Shown one piece after another: positions 25,802 to 35,386 of a stretch of DNA of 40,088 nucleotides (the stretch's first letter is position 1; the number at the start of each line of letters is the position of its first letter). Below the pieces are notes generated by a model that worked only from the letters and a program-made list of their open reading frames with translations, did no database searches and was not told the origin of the DNA. The stretch is from a bacterium (GTDB lineage: Bacteria; Babelota; Babeliae; Babelales; Vermiphilaceae). The stretch spans positions 1 through 40,088 of the forward strand of contig JAKBEL010000005.1 of the NCBI GenBank assembly GCA_021833825.1, read 5' to 3'. Position numbers and translations under genes: made by a program.

Positions 25802-27871
25802 TTATTTCTTTTCTATGATCTCTTCTTGTACATTTCTTGGAACCTCACGATAGCATTCAAATTCCATCGTGTACATTGCCCTACCCTTTGTCATAGATCG
25901 CAACACAGTTGCATATTCAAACATACATCCCAGTGGAACTTCAGCGGTGATAACCTGCTTATCAATAAGCGGCTCCATCCCTAAAATTCTTCCACGCCTT
26001 GAGTTTAGATCACCCATAACGTCACCCATATATTCTTCTGGCGTCTCTACAACAACCTTCATAATAGGCTCTAGAAGAACCGGCGACGCTTGCTTCATAC
26101 CAGTTTTATAAGCTAATGATGCCGCAACTTTGAAGGCCAATTCAGATGAGTCAACATCATGATAAGACCCATCGTAAAGCGTTGCTTTAAAGTCAACTGC
26201 TGGATATCCACCGAGCACTCCTGTATTGAGAGCCTCTTCGAGACCCTTTTGAACAGCTGGAATAAATTCTCTTGGGACTGTTCCACCAACAACTTTGTTT
26301 TCAAATTCAAAGCCTTTACCACGCTCAAGCGGTTCAAACTTAATATTTACATGACCATATTGCCCACGACCACCAGACTGCTTAATGTATTTACCTTCAA
26401 CATCTGCTGATGATTGTATAGTCTCTTTGTAAGCAACTTGAAGTTTACCTTGAACCACTTCAACTTTATGCTCTGTGCGCAATCTATCAACAACAATTTC
26501 TAAATGAAGCTCTCCCATACCTTTTATAACGGTCTGATTGGTCTCTTCATCATAAGAAAATTGAAATGATGGATCTTCTTGCATCATCTTTTTTAAAGCC
26601 AATACCATTTTTTCATAATCAGCTTTATTTTTAGGCTCAACTGATGCAGATATCACAGGAACCGGAATATTTATAGATTCAAGCAAAGCCCCTGTTTTTG
26701 AACCACACAGCGTATCACCTGTAATTGCATTTCTAATACCCACAACAGCTGCGATGTCTCCCGCGCGAACTGAATCAATCTCTTCACGCTTGTTTGCATG
26801 CATTTTTACAATACGACTTACGCGCTCTTTTTCTCCAGTGCGAATATTGAATATATATGAACCGGATTTAAGCTCGCCAGAATAGACACGCACAAAGTTA
26901 AGAACGCCAACAAATTGGTCTGTCATAATTTTAAAGACTAAGCCATAAAACTCAGAACTTGGATCTGCATGAATAAGCTCAGGCTCTCCAGCATTTGGCA
27001 ATGTTCCTTCAATTGGCGGCACATCCAATGGTGATGGTAAATAATCTACCACAGCATCTAATACAAGTTGAACACCTTTGTTTTTAAAAGCTGTTCCACA
27101 GAATGCTAATGCCACTTTTAAATTAATAACACCTTTTCTCAAAGCTGCCTTGATCTCATCCTGAGCGATCTCTTGCTCATTAAGATACTTTTCTGCCAAC
27201 ACATCATCAAAATCACACGCTGTTTCAACAATTGTATTGCGCATTTTTTCAACTTTATCGACATATTCAGCAGGAACGTCTTGCCATGTCACAACAGCAC
27301 CATTATCATGCTCACTAAATGTCGCCATCTTGCGAGTCAGAAGATCAATAATACCATTGAAATCATCTGCAGAACCGACTGGTAACTGCATAGGCAAAGC
27401 CCTGCCACTCAATTTTTCATTAACGTCTTTAACAACCTTGTCAAAGCTTGCGCCGACACGATCCATCTTATTTGCAAAGACAATGCGCGGAACTTTATAA
27501 CGATTTGCTTGGCGCCAAACAGTTTCTGACTGAGGCTGGACGCCATCAACAGCCGAAAAGACTGCTACAACACCATCTAATACACGCAAAGAACGCTCAA
27601 CCTCAATAGTAAAATCAACGTGTCCGGGAGTATCAATAATATTAATCTGGTGATCTTTCCAAAAACAGGTTGTCGCAGCCGATGTAATAGTAATGCCTCT
27701 TTTGCGCTCCTGCTCCATCCAGTCCATTGTTGCTGCGCCCTCATGCACCTCACCTATCTTGTGTGAAATACCTGTATAAAAAAGAATACGTTCGGTAACA
27801 GTTGTTTTACCGGCATCAATGTGAGCTGCAATTCCAATATTTCTATATTTTTCTAATGGGTACCGACTCAT
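25802..27871 (-). CDS. fusA: Elongation factor G
   Basis: Translocase of the ribosome. AHIDAGKTT (16-24), DTPGHVDFT and NKMDRVGA of the G domain; [16 protein letters not shown] in domain IV and [20 protein letters not shown] in domain V. 689 residues, full length. Confidence 0.99.
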   Translation of the reverse strand: MSRYPLEKYRNIGIAAHIDAGKTTVTERILFYTGISHKIGEVHEGAATMDWMEQERKRGITITSAATTCFWKDHQINIIDTPGHVDFTIEVERSLRVLDGVVAVFSAVDGVQPQSETVWRQANRYKVPRIVFANKMDRVGASFDKVVKDVNEKLSGRALPMQLPVGSADDFNGIIDLLTRKMATFSEHDNGAVVTWQDVPAEYVDKVEKMRNTIVETACDFDDVLAEKYLNEQEIAQDEIKAALRKGVINLKVALAFCGTAFKNKGVQLVLDAVVDYLPSPLDVPPIEGTLPNAGEPELIHADPSSEFYGLVFKIMTDQFVGVLNFVRVYSGELKSGSYIFNIRTGEKERVSRIVKMHANKREEIDSVRAGDIAAVVGIRNAITGDTLCGSKTGALLESINIPVPVISASVEPKNKADYEKMVLALKKMMQEDPSFQFSYDEETNQTVIKGMGELHLEIVVDRLRTEHKVEVVQGKLQVAYKETIQSSADVEGKYIKQSGGRGQYGHVNIKFEPLERGKGFEFENKVVGGTVPREFIPAVQKGLEEALNTGVLGGYPAVDFKATLYDGSYHDVDSSELAFKVAASLAYKTGMKQASPVLLEPIMKVVVETPEEYMGDVMGDLNSRRGRILGMEPLIDKQVITAEVPLGCMFEYATVLRSMTKGRAMYTMEFECYREVPRNVQEEIIEKK

Positions 27872-27878
27872 TTTTCAC

Positions 27879-28361
27879 CTACCATGCATAATGTGAAAAG
27901 GCACGGTTCGCCTCTGCCATTCTATGAACATCTGACTTCTTTTTAACAGCGCCACCCCTGCCTTCATATGCATCCATAAGCTCATAAGCAAGACGCTTGC
28001 CCATGGTTTTGTCTGAACGCGTTGCTGCTGCAGAAATAAGCCACTTTAAAGCTAATGATTGACCACGATCAGGATCGACTTGAGTTGGTATTTGATATAC
28101 ACTTCCACCAACACGTCTTGGTTTAACCTGAACTGCAGGAATAATTTGACTAAAAGCTTTACGGAAAAACTCCAAAGCTTTCTTGTCATCACCCTTATGC
28201 TTTTTCACGAGCTCTTCTAGAGCATCATAAACTATAGTGCGCGCAACATCCTTTTTGCCGCGCTCCATAATGACATTGATCATTTTTTGAACAAGACTTG
28301 AATCAAATCGAGGATCAGTCCCAATGTCACGCTTTAAGGCTTCTCGTTTACGTCTAGGCAT
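27879..28361 (-). CDS. rpsG: 30S ribosomal protein S7
   Basis: S7 nucleates the 30S head. PRRKREALKRDIGTDPRF, VGGSVYQIPTQVDPDR and RGGAVKKKSDVHRMAEANRA are typical. 160 residues; seven-base gap to fusA. Confidence 0.98.
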   Translation of the reverse strand: MPRRKREALKRDIGTDPRFDSSLVQKMINVIMERGKKDVARTIVYDALEELVKKHKGDDKKALEFFRKAFSQIIPAVQVKPRRVGGSVYQIPTQVDPDRGQSLALKWLISAAATRSDKTMGKRLAYELMDAYEGRGGAVKKKSDVHRMAEANRAFSHYAW

Positions 28362-28378
28362 GTATTAATTCCTTATTT

Positions 28379-28750
28379 TTATTTTGGACGCTTTGTACCA
28401 TACAATGATCGTGACTGTTTTCTATTTTCAACACCAGCCGAATCTAAAGCACCACGTATAATATGATATTTAACACCGGGCAAATCTTTAACTCTACCTC
28501 CACGCACTAACACAACAGAGTGTTCTTGCAAGTTGTGACCCTCTCCCGGAATATAGGCCGTAACCTCAATCCCTGTAGATAGTTTTACACGAGCTACTTT
28601 TCGTAAAGCTGAGTTCGGTTTCTTTGGAGTGACAGTAAACACACGTGTACAGACGCCACGAACTTGAGGAGAATCCTTCAATGCAGGGCTTTTTGATTTA
28701 TACTTAGTGCGTTGTCTTCCAAAACGACAAAGCTGATTTATCGTTGGCAT
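28379..28750 (-). CDS. rpsL: 30S ribosomal protein S12
   Basis: S12 at the decoding centre; first gene of the 19-kb supercluster. [29 protein letters not shown] (with the Lys of the streptomycin-sensitive form) and [20 protein letters not shown] are present. In the segment [10 protein letters not shown] a Val replaces the commoner Arg. 123 residues; AGGA precedes the ATG. Confidence 0.98.
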   Translation of the reverse strand: MPTINQLCRFGRQRTKYKSKSPALKDSPQVRGVCTRVFTVTPKKPNSALRKVARVKLSTGIEVTAYIPGEGHNLQEHSVVLVRGGRVKDLPGVKYHIIRGALDSAGVENRKQSRSLYGTKRPK

Positions 28751-28796
28751 AATACAATGTCCTATTTAAAAAAACAGATGATATTAGTTAGCTATG

Positions 28797-28822
28797 TATA
28801 AGGCTTTTTAAAGGGCCTTATA
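28797..28822 (-). promoter_or_regulatory. Leader hairpin of the ribosomal supercluster
   Basis: Perfect 8-bp stem tataaggc / gccttata with a ten-base loop, about 47 bases before the rpsL start and just after the proposed transcription start. It has no following T-tract on the minus strand, so a regulatory or stabilising leader structure is more likely than a terminator. Confidence 0.35.
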
Positions 28823-28838
28823 ATAAAGACTTACTAGT

Positions 28839-28866
28839 ATTTTACTCATTTTCTGATTTTTTTCAA
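28839..28866 (-). promoter_or_regulatory. Candidate promoter of the str-S10-spc-alpha supercluster
   Basis: On the minus strand -35 TTGAAA (28866-28861), 16-base spacer, -10 TAAAAT (28844-28839). It would give an untranslated leader of about 80 bases before rpsL. The rest of the 325-base divergent gap 28751-29075 holds no ORF or tRNA that I can see and must also contain the rseP promoter, which I could not place. Confidence 0.4.
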
Positions 28867-29075
28867 GAAAATATTACTAAAAGAGACCATTTTTACGGTC
28901 AAAACAACTAATAAACATTCAAGTACAAGGCTCTTTTGATAGGGTTAGCCTAAAATTTTTCATAAAACATATCGCGCTCTTTCATATCTTAAAGAATAGA
29001 CGCGCTGCTCAAATAGTGGTATTTTAGGTTCTGATTCTATTATTAAATCTAAAACTGCCCTCTAAGGAGCCTTTT

Positions 29076-30227
29076 ATGAGCCTATTTAAACTATTGCTAT
29101 CCATCCCTCATCATCTATTGATCGGCGCCGCTGGTATACTCGGCATCAGCCTATTGATAGGAATCCATGAACTAGGACACTTTTTATTTGCAAAACTTTT
29201 TCGCGTCAATACCCCATCGTTTTCTATAGGCTTTGGCCCACAACTTTTCTCTAAAAAAATTGGGTCAACACTCTTTTCATTATCGGCTATTCCCTTAGGA
29301 GGATATGTTGAGATTGCCGGCATGGCCGAAGTCGGACAGGGCGACCAAAAAGAGGCCTTTTCAACAGAGCATGACTCTTTTGCCGTAAAACCATTCTATC
29401 AAAAGATGTTTATACTCTTCGGGGGCATTTTATTTAACCTGCTATTTGCTTATGTTACACTCTCTCTCTTATTTATGATGGGAGCACCTAAGACAGATCT
29501 TTTATATCCTCTTGGTATAGTAGAAGAACAACCAATTATTAGATTAATCAAAAAAGATAGCCCGGCAGAAAAAGCCCTGCTACAGATCGGCGATGAGATT
29601 ATAGCAATTAATGATCAAGCAATTAATAATGATATTGAAAAACTCAAAAACATTACACGCTCTCTGCCAAAGAAAAGAATCAACATCCTTATTAAACGAA
29701 ATGATCATGAGATGAGCCTCCCGGCAACTCTTGACAGTACGGAGATTGTTGAAAATGGCACTACCATAGAGATTGGCACTTTGGGAGTATTTTACGAGAT
29801 TAAAAGCGTTCCCGAATTTGGATTTTTTGAATCTATTAAACAGGGATTTAAAGCAACCAATATCTATATCAGCATGGTTCTTTATAGCTTTAAGAATATG
29901 TTTGCAAAACGTGACATAAATGGCGTTGGCGGACCGATTATGGTAATTGCAGAGACAATCAAAGGGGCACAAAAAGGATTGAAGGTGTTTCTGCTTTTCT
30001 TAGCTGTTATTAGCATCAATCTTGCTGTTTTAAACCTAATACCACTACCTATCTTAGATGGTGGCCAGATTATGTTTGTTACCATCGAATCAATTATCGG
30101 AAAACAACTTCCAAAACTACGTGAATATATTCACATGGCAAGCTGGGTTCTGGTATTGGCATTAGTGGTCTACTTAACTCTTAAAGATATCGGACTGCTA
30201 AAATGGTTAGGGCTCTGCGGCCAATAA
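29076..30227 (+). CDS. rseP: Site-2 protease RseP
   Basis: A 383-residue inner-membrane zinc protease that cuts anti-sigma factors or leftover signal peptides inside the membrane. HELGH at 31-35 in the first membrane helix, a PDZ domain (about 160-245, PAEKALLQIGDEIIAIND), and the third ligand in LNLIPLPILDGGQ (Asp328). AAGGAG precedes the ATG. Canonical M50 motifs are complete here, in contrast to the HExxH paralogs at the window's left end. Confidence 0.95.
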   Translation: MSLFKLLLSIPHHLLIGAAGILGISLLIGIHELGHFLFAKLFRVNTPSFSIGFGPQLFSKKIGSTLFSLSAIPLGGYVEIAGMAEVGQGDQKEAFSTEHDSFAVKPFYQKMFILFGGILFNLLFAYVTLSLLFMMGAPKTDLLYPLGIVEEQPIIRLIKKDSPAEKALLQIGDEIIAINDQAINNDIEKLKNITRSLPKKRINILIKRNDHEMSLPATLDSTEIVENGTTIEIGTLGVFYEIKSVPEFGFFESIKQGFKATNIYISMVLYSFKNMFAKRDINGVGGPIMVIAETIKGAQKGLKVFLLFLAVISINLAVLNLIPLPILDGGQIMFVTIESIIGKQLPKLREYIHMASWVLVLALVVYLTLKDIGLLKWLGLCGQ

Positions 30228-30243
30228 CAGAAAAAATAAATAT

Positions 30244-30280
30244 AAAAAAAAGCACACTTTTTTAAAGTGTGCTTTTTTTT
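30244..30280. terminator. Bidirectional terminator between rseP and rplM
   Basis: An inverted repeat, aaaaaaaagcacacttt / aaagtgtgctttttttt, with a short loop lies between two convergent genes. It has a T-tract in either direction, so it can serve both transcripts. Confidence 0.85.
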
Positions 30281-30300
30281 ATATTCAATGATATAGATGA

Positions 30301-30723
30301 CTATGAAAGCTGCGCTTTATGCGGATGGCTTTCTCCAGCATATACCTTCAATTTTTTGAATATTTCACGACTAATGCGATTCTTTGGAAGCATGCGCTTT
30401 ACAGCAAGCCTCACAATATCTTCTGGGCAAATCTTATGCATCTCTTTTGCGGTTCTGGTTTTATAGCCACCAATATACCCAGTATAGCGAGCATATTCCT
30501 TATCTTCCCATTTATTGCCGGTCAATTTAATTTTTTCAGCATTAATAACCACAACATAGTCCCCTGTATCGACATGGGGAGCAAAGCATGCTTTATCTTT
30601 GCCACGAATCATATCAGCCAACTGTGTAGCAAGGCGACCAAGCACCTGACCATTAGCGTCAACAACACGCCATTTTGGCTTGTGATCTTCTTTTTTTAGA
30701 TAAAAAATTCTGTTCATATCCAT
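30301..30723 (-). CDS. rplM: 50S ribosomal protein L13
   Basis: L13, an early 50S assembly protein: WRVVDANGQVLGRLATQLAD, CFAPHVDTGDYVVVINAEKI and the MLPKNRISREIFKKLKVYAG end. I place the start at the ATG at 30723 with AAAGG eight bases upstream; the frame extends to 30774 without an equally good site. The usual partner rpsI (S9) does not follow; a terminator does. Confidence 0.95.
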   Translation of the reverse strand: MDMNRIFYLKKEDHKPKWRVVDANGQVLGRLATQLADMIRGKDKACFAPHVDTGDYVVVINAEKIKLTGNKWEDKEYARYTGYIGGYKTRTAKEMHKICPEDIVRLAVKRMLPKNRISREIFKKLKVYAGESHPHKAQLS

Positions 30724-30880
30724 AGAAATAACCTTTAAACTCAATAAGTAGAATGATTTTTGCGAACGGAGCATTCTTACAATATCTTTATAGCGTAAAA
30801 GAAAATCTTACAATGGTCAAATTTCATCTAAGCAAAAAGAGCAATTAAACCCCATTTCAGGTCTCATACACAATGAAATA

Positions 30881-30908
30881 TTGTTTCATAATGGCCACCT
30901 GCTATACT
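30881..30908 (+). promoter_or_regulatory. Candidate promoter of the NhaC-type antiporter gene
   Basis: -35 TTGTTT (30881-30886), 16-base spacer, -10 TATACT (30903-30908). The -35 box lies in a small palindrome ATGAAA-N5-TTTCAT (30874-30890). The start codon follows 38 bases after the -10 with AAAGGA upstream. Confidence 0.4.
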
Positions 30909-30946
30909 TATACTATTGATTTAAACGATCTTAAAGGATTTATATT

Positions 30947-32551
30947 ATGGAATTGACCGCTCTTGTATTGCTCCCACCCCTTTTAGTGCTTACCCTTGCA
31001 ATGATAACCCAGAGACTTCAACTATCTCTTGTTGCCGGCCTTATCTTCAGTAGCCTTGTGGCAAAACAGTTTAACCCTATAGATGCGCTCATACTTCTTT
31101 TACAACGGCTTTATGATCAAGTAAGCAGCACCGATAATATGCATGCGTATCTCTTTTTACTCTGCGTCGGAATCATCATCACCCTTATCAATTATACAGG
31201 GGCAGCTCAAGCTCTTGCGCAGATAGCTTTAAAAAGAATTCAAAATAAAAAACAGGTTGAACGCTCTACATTTGGCCTTTCATTGATTTTAGCTCTTGAT
31301 GACTACCTCAATAGCCTCACTGTAGGCTATGTTATGCAACCGCTCGTTGATAGTTTTCATATTGCCCGCACAAAGCTCGCCTATCTAGTCCATACATTCG
31401 CAGGACCAGTAGTTATGCTTGTTCCTCTATCAACTTGGGCTGCATTTATAACCTCTCAACTTGAACAATCTGGAATATCAGCATCACCTGGAAAAGATAT
31501 TAAAATAATCGCCGACCCCTTTTACGTCTACATAGAATCCATTCCCTTTATCTATTATGCAATTTTTACCATATTTACGGCATTTATTATTATTAATCGC
31601 TCTCTCTCATTTGGGCCAATGGCACAATTTGAACATGAAGCTTTGCAACGCAGAGAGAACCCTGAACCACGTGAGCGTATCACTACAACCCGAAATAGTG
31701 GAATCTCAGATCTGCTCATTCCGCTGGCAACACTCTTTGCTTGTGTCCTTTTTGGCATTCTTTACATGGGAGATTACTGGCTATTTGGTGGCACGCAAAG
31801 TTTTATAGGCGCATTCAGAACAAACAAAGATGCCCTTTTTGTTTTAGGAATGGCAAGCCTTATTACCGTTTTTGTAGGGTTTATTCTTGCTCTCAGACGC
31901 AAACAGATAACAGGCCAAGACATCCCTAAGCTAATCTGGCAAGGAACCCTTCTGATGGAATCAGCAATACTGCTGGTGATATTAGCATCAACACTGGGAA
32001 GTATTTTACGCCTAGATTTAGAGACCGGAAACTATCTAGCCTCTCTTTTATTGCATTGCATGCATATTACCTATCTGCCCCTCATCTTCTTTCTTGTTGC
32101 CGCAATGACCTCATTCATGATAGGAACAGCATGGGGAACTCTCGCATTGCTACTTCCAATAGGCATACCAATGGCCCAAAGCCTAATGCAGATTTCATTT
32201 TTTGGATGTGCCCCTGAGTTGTGCAATGATCCTCTTGCCTGCATTATTCCTGCAATTGGCGCAATATTGGCAGGAGCTACCTTTGGTGACCATACTTCAC
32301 CTATAGCTGCAGCAATCGTCATGTCTGCTACAAGTTCTGGATGCAGCCCTATTGATCACTTAAACACACAGCTTCCTTACACTATAGCCCCATTGGCAGG
32401 ATCTATAGGGGCATTTTTGACCACCGGCCTGTTGATTGGATCGGCTAAATATGTTATTCTAACATCATCACTTACCATTGGGCTTGTGATCACAAGCATA
32501 GTGCTTTACATATGCAATACCCTATTTGGAGGCAGGAGACAGATACAATGA
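30947..32551 (+). CDS. NhaC-family Na+/H+ antiporter
   Basis: A 534-residue inner-membrane protein with about a dozen hydrophobic segments. DDYLNSLTVGYVMQPLVD (about 122-139) and GDHTSPIAAAIVMSAT followed by GCSPIDHLNTQLPY in the last quarter are NhaC/MalN-type hallmarks. It probably expels Na+ in exchange for protons; malate-lactate exchange as in MalN cannot be excluded. The stop overlaps the start of the next gene by four bases. Confidence 0.88.
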   Translation: MELTALVLLPPLLVLTLAMITQRLQLSLVAGLIFSSLVAKQFNPIDALILLLQRLYDQVSSTDNMHAYLFLLCVGIIITLINYTGAAQALAQIALKRIQNKKQVERSTFGLSLILALDDYLNSLTVGYVMQPLVDSFHIARTKLAYLVHTFAGPVVMLVPLSTWAAFITSQLEQSGISASPGKDIKIIADPFYVYIESIPFIYYAIFTIFTAFIIINRSLSFGPMAQFEHEALQRRENPEPRERITTTRNSGISDLLIPLATLFACVLFGILYMGDYWLFGGTQSFIGAFRTNKDALFVLGMASLITVFVGFILALRRKQITGQDIPKLIWQGTLLMESAILLVILASTLGSILRLDLETGNYLASLLLHCMHITYLPLIFFLVAAMTSFMIGTAWGTLALLLPIGIPMAQSLMQISFFGCAPELCNDPLACIIPAIGAILAGATFGDHTSPIAAAIVMSATSSGCSPIDHLNTQLPYTIAPLAGSIGAFLTTGLLIGSAKYVILTSSLTIGLVITSIVLYICNTLFGGRRQIQ

Positions 32552-32976
32552 ATTTTTTTAAAATATTAACGCTTATAGTATTAAGTCATATAAGCCTACA
32601 GGCAGAAACAACCTCTCAAATATTAGCAGCAAGCTCAATCAATGCCTGCGCAGAAATAATAGGCGAAACATGTTATAATATCCATATCCCAATCTCATAC
32701 TATAATGCAGAGAGCACAGCAATGCTCACAAAACATATTAATCTATTTGATTTATCCATGACCAGCGCCGGCACAACTGCTGCAGGCATGTTGATCTCAA
32801 TAATTATCAAAGCGATTGCTGATTACAAAGAATGTGAAGATCAAGAGATAAAAGATACATTACGCTATAAAATAGCTCTTCTGACAGGCACATTAACAAT
32901 AGCTCTTGCAGCAACAGGAATCTGCTTAGATCATATCATACAGGATAATCCTGTTACATCTGCAGATATAATCTAA
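32548..32976 (+). CDS. Small exported/membrane protein with two helices, unknown function
   Basis: About 142 residues. Signal peptide NFFKILTLIVLSHISLQA, a short extracytoplasmic part with two Cys, then two membrane segments (TTAAGMLISIIIKAIA and IALLTGTLTIALAATGICL) around a charged linker DYKECEDQEIKD. Starts at the ATG overlapping the antiporter stop (ATGA), so it is coupled to it. Topology resembles the next small gene. No family recognised. Confidence 0.65.
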   Translation: MNFFKILTLIVLSHISLQAETTSQILAASSINACAEIIGETCYNIHIPISYYNAESTAMLTKHINLFDLSMTSAGTTAAGMLISIIIKAIADYKECEDQEIKDTLRYKIALLTGTLTIALAATGICLDHIIQDNPVTSADII

Positions 32977-33033
32977 ACCCCACCTGCAACAAGATAATCA
33001 ACAGACCCTGAAAAGCCTCATTCAAGCAGCCGC

Positions 33034-33062
33034 TTGACAATTATTTAATATGTTTATATTCT
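33034..33062 (+). promoter_or_regulatory. Candidate promoter of the small membrane protein gene
   Basis: -35 TTGACA (33034-33039), 17-base spacer, -10 TATTCT (33057-33062), with an overlapping TATAAT a few bases on. It would give the 111-residue gene at 33100 its own transcript. Confidence 0.5.
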
Positions 33063-33099
33063 ATAATAGACAATAAAACATTTTTTAAATGGAGTTTTT

Positions 33100-33435
33100 A
33101 TGAATTTATACAAAAAAGCTTTCGCTTTATTCATATTTGCAGGTTTAACCGCTGGTCAAGCACAGGCTGCCAAAATTGAATTCTCAACAGACGAAGTAGT
33201 TGGTGCAATCCTTAAGAAAGTTACAGCTTTACTTGAAAAAGAGGACCTTGCTAGAATAGTTGCAGGATTGGGCCTTACAGGTTTATGTATTGCGGCAAGC
33301 AACAAGATCCATAATGAAGCTAAAAAATGCTATGATGATTTTAATGAGTTTCTTGGGAAGTTCTTGGCTGCAGATGTAGCCATGATAGCAGGAATTTTTG
33401 GCGCAAGAACAATAGAGATTATCTACAACGCGTAA
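33100..33435 (+). CDS. Small exported protein with two hydrophobic helices, unknown function
   Basis: 111 residues. Clear Sec signal peptide (NLYKKAFALFIFAGLTAGQA, cleavage near AQA-A), a short charged region, then a hydrophobic segment IVAGLGLTGLCIAA, a charged linker with one Cys (HNEAKKCYDDFNEF) and a second segment AADVAMIAGIFGA. The layout parallels the preceding gene. No family recognised. Confidence 0.7.
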   Translation: MNLYKKAFALFIFAGLTAGQAQAAKIEFSTDEVVGAILKKVTALLEKEDLARIVAGLGLTGLCIAASNKIHNEAKKCYDDFNEFLGKFLAADVAMIAGIFGARTIEIIYNA

Positions 33436-33460
33436 TAATAAATATCTACTGTAAAAAACT

Positions 33461-33503
33461 ATTTGAGTGAAGCATAAGACAAAAATCTTATCTTCACTCA
33501 AAT
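33461..33503. terminator. Long bidirectional terminator overlapping the pepP stop
   Basis: Stem atttgagtgaag / cttcactcaaat continued by ataaga / tcttat after a one-base bulge, 18 pairs in all with a six-base loop. T-rich on both outgoing sides. The pepP stop codon lies within the right arm. Confidence 0.85.
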
Positions 33504-34768
33504 TTTTCTTTAACCATCTCTTCAATCTCTTCTGCCACTTTTGGCAGACCTTCGCTCAAGCAGATTGCATCATCTTTTACAATCCAATAATCATCTTCAA
33601 TGCGCACACCAATCTGTTCATCTGCAATATAGATCCCAGGTTCAATGGTGATCACATCACCAGCTTTTAATGGTTCAGTGTAATCACCCACATCATGTAC
33701 ATCAAGACCAAGGAAATGGCCAATGCCATGAGGGAAATACTGATCATATCCTTTTTCTTTGATGAACGCTCGTGCTAAATGATTTAATGATTGATCAGGC
33801 TTTTCTTTATAAGAGAGCCACATGCCAGGTTTGGCAATAGAGGCGATATAGCTTTGTGTATCGAGCACAATGTTATAGATCTCTTTTTGACGCTTGGTGA
33901 ACGTTCCTGATACTGGATAGGTGCGTGTAATGTCTGCACAATATCCATCATAACGGGCACCAATATCAACCACAACCAAATCTCCCTTTTTTAACTCTGC
34001 ATTATTCTGATTATAGTGCAGAACGGTCGAGTTTTTTCCAGAGGCAACAATACTAGGAAATGCAATTTCAGCATGAGAACCGGTGATAATATATTCAAGG
34101 CTCGCTTGCACTTCAGCTTCGTTGGCACCATGAGAGATCGCTCTTGCTGCGGCCTCTTGCGCTATACAGGTTATCTCGACCGCTTTGTACATCAACTCTA
34201 TCTCTTTTACATCTTTTGAACGTCTCATGCGAGCCACAATAGATGAGATATCAACCACATGAGGCGCAGCTCCAAAAGAGCGCAAGCGTTGCAACAATAG
34301 TCTTTGCTCAATATAACCATACGGTGTATATGGGTCCAACGCAAACAAAACTGAATCAGAATTGATTTTTTTCTTAAGATCTGACGCGAGATTGCTATAT
34401 TCAGACTCTGACGAATATGGATGCATTTGATAGCCAGAACAACTACTTCCCAACAATCTCACCTCATCAACACCAATCTGCTTCGCATACTCCTGTGTGA
34501 GCTGCAGTGGAGAGACTACCCATTTTGCACGCTCCTCAATGCAATTAGGAACATATAGTACTTTGTGACCATCTAAATCAATGGTGAGCACAACCGCAGG
34601 TTCTTCTATTCCTGTAAAATAGTAAAAACTGCTCTCTTGAGCAAATCGATGGCGATCATCTTCAAATCCTGCAAACAGAACAATTGTTCCCCTTTTTTCA
34701 GGATGCAACTCTTTTACATTGTTCATAAGATCCTGAACACGAAGTTTGAAAATATTGGAATCTTGCAT
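33494..34768 (-). CDS. pepP: Xaa-Pro aminopeptidase (M24B)
   Basis: 424 residues. N-terminal aminopeptidase P domain with FYYFTGIEEPAVVLTI; pita-bread catalytic domain with metal ligands in VVDIGARYDGYCADITRTY (two Asp), HGIGHFLGLDVHD (His), ITIEPGIYI (Glu) and VRIEDDYWI (Glu). Cleaves peptides next to proline. Last gene of the yidC-recR-pepP unit, 14 bases after recR. Confidence 0.95.
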   Translation of the reverse strand: MQDSNIFKLRVQDLMNNVKELHPEKRGTIVLFAGFEDDRHRFAQESSFYYFTGIEEPAVVLTIDLDGHKVLYVPNCIEERAKWVVSPLQLTQEYAKQIGVDEVRLLGSSCSGYQMHPYSSESEYSNLASDLKKKINSDSVLFALDPYTPYGYIEQRLLLQRLRSFGAAPHVVDISSIVARMRRSKDVKEIELMYKAVEITCIAQEAAARAISHGANEAEVQASLEYIITGSHAEIAFPSIVASGKNSTVLHYNQNNAELKKGDLVVVDIGARYDGYCADITRTYPVSGTFTKRQKEIYNIVLDTQSYIASIAKPGMWLSYKEKPDQSLNHLARAFIKEKGYDQYFPHGIGHFLGLDVHDVGDYTEPLKAGDVITIEPGIYIADEQIGVRIEDDYWIVKDDAICLSEGLPKVAEEIEEMVKEKFE

Positions 34769-34782
34769 ACATTCACCTTTAA

Positions 34783-35385
34783 TTAAAATGGTCTTCGCTC
34801 AGATAATGCCTTATATACCGTTAATTTATCCATAAATTCAAGCGTTGAGCCAACAGGAATACCCCGCGCTAAACATGAAATAGTTATTGCTCTGCCTTTC
34901 AATTTATGGGCAATGTATGATGCTGTTGCTTCGCCCTCTGGAGTCTGATTAGTAGCAAGAATAATTTCTGCAATACCCTTTTGATCAATTCTTTGTATTA
35001 AGGCATCAATAGTCAATTGTTCTGGCCCAACACCCTCAAGCGGACAGATCACGCCACCAAGAACATGATATACTCCATCATATCCACCAGTCTTTTCAAT
35101 AGTTAAAAGCTCCTGCCAGGTTTCGACCACACAGACCAATTGCTGATTGCGCTTTGGAGCATTACAAAAACTGCATGCTCGCCCCTTCTCTTTCCAAACG
35201 AAACATATATCACAACGCAAAACCTGCTGTTTTGCTTTTAATAGAATTGCGCAAAGATGCTCAAGATGCTGCTCATCCATCTCTAAAAAATGGGTCGCTA
35301 AACGATAAATACTCTTTGATGCAAGATAAGGAATCTGCTGTAACGTTTTAATCAATTGAGCCAGAGTGGGCACTTGATCCAACAT
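34783..35385 (-). CDS. recR: Recombination mediator RecR
   Basis: 200 residues. N-terminal helix-hairpin-helix region, zinc finger with Cys58, Cys61, Cys71 and Cys74 (RCDICFVWKEKGRACSFC), then a Toprim domain (VCVVETWQELLTIEKTGGY, HVLGGVICPLEGVGPEQL). Loads RecA on gaps with RecO/RecF. Starts one base after the yidC stop. Confidence 0.97.
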   Translation of the reverse strand: MLDQVPTLAQLIKTLQQIPYLASKSIYRLATHFLEMDEQHLEHLCAILLKAKQQVLRCDICFVWKEKGRACSFCNAPKRNQQLVCVVETWQELLTIEKTGGYDGVYHVLGGVICPLEGVGPEQLTIDALIQRIDQKGIAEIILATNQTPEGEATASYIAHKLKGRAITISCLARGIPVGSTLEFMDKLTVYKALSERRPF

Positions 35386-35386
35386 A

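Noticed and set aside
28751-29075. tRNA or small stable RNA in the rpsL-rseP gap
   Set aside because: Only a short hairpin and promoter-like boxes are seen; no cloverleaf or known RNA motif could be drawn.
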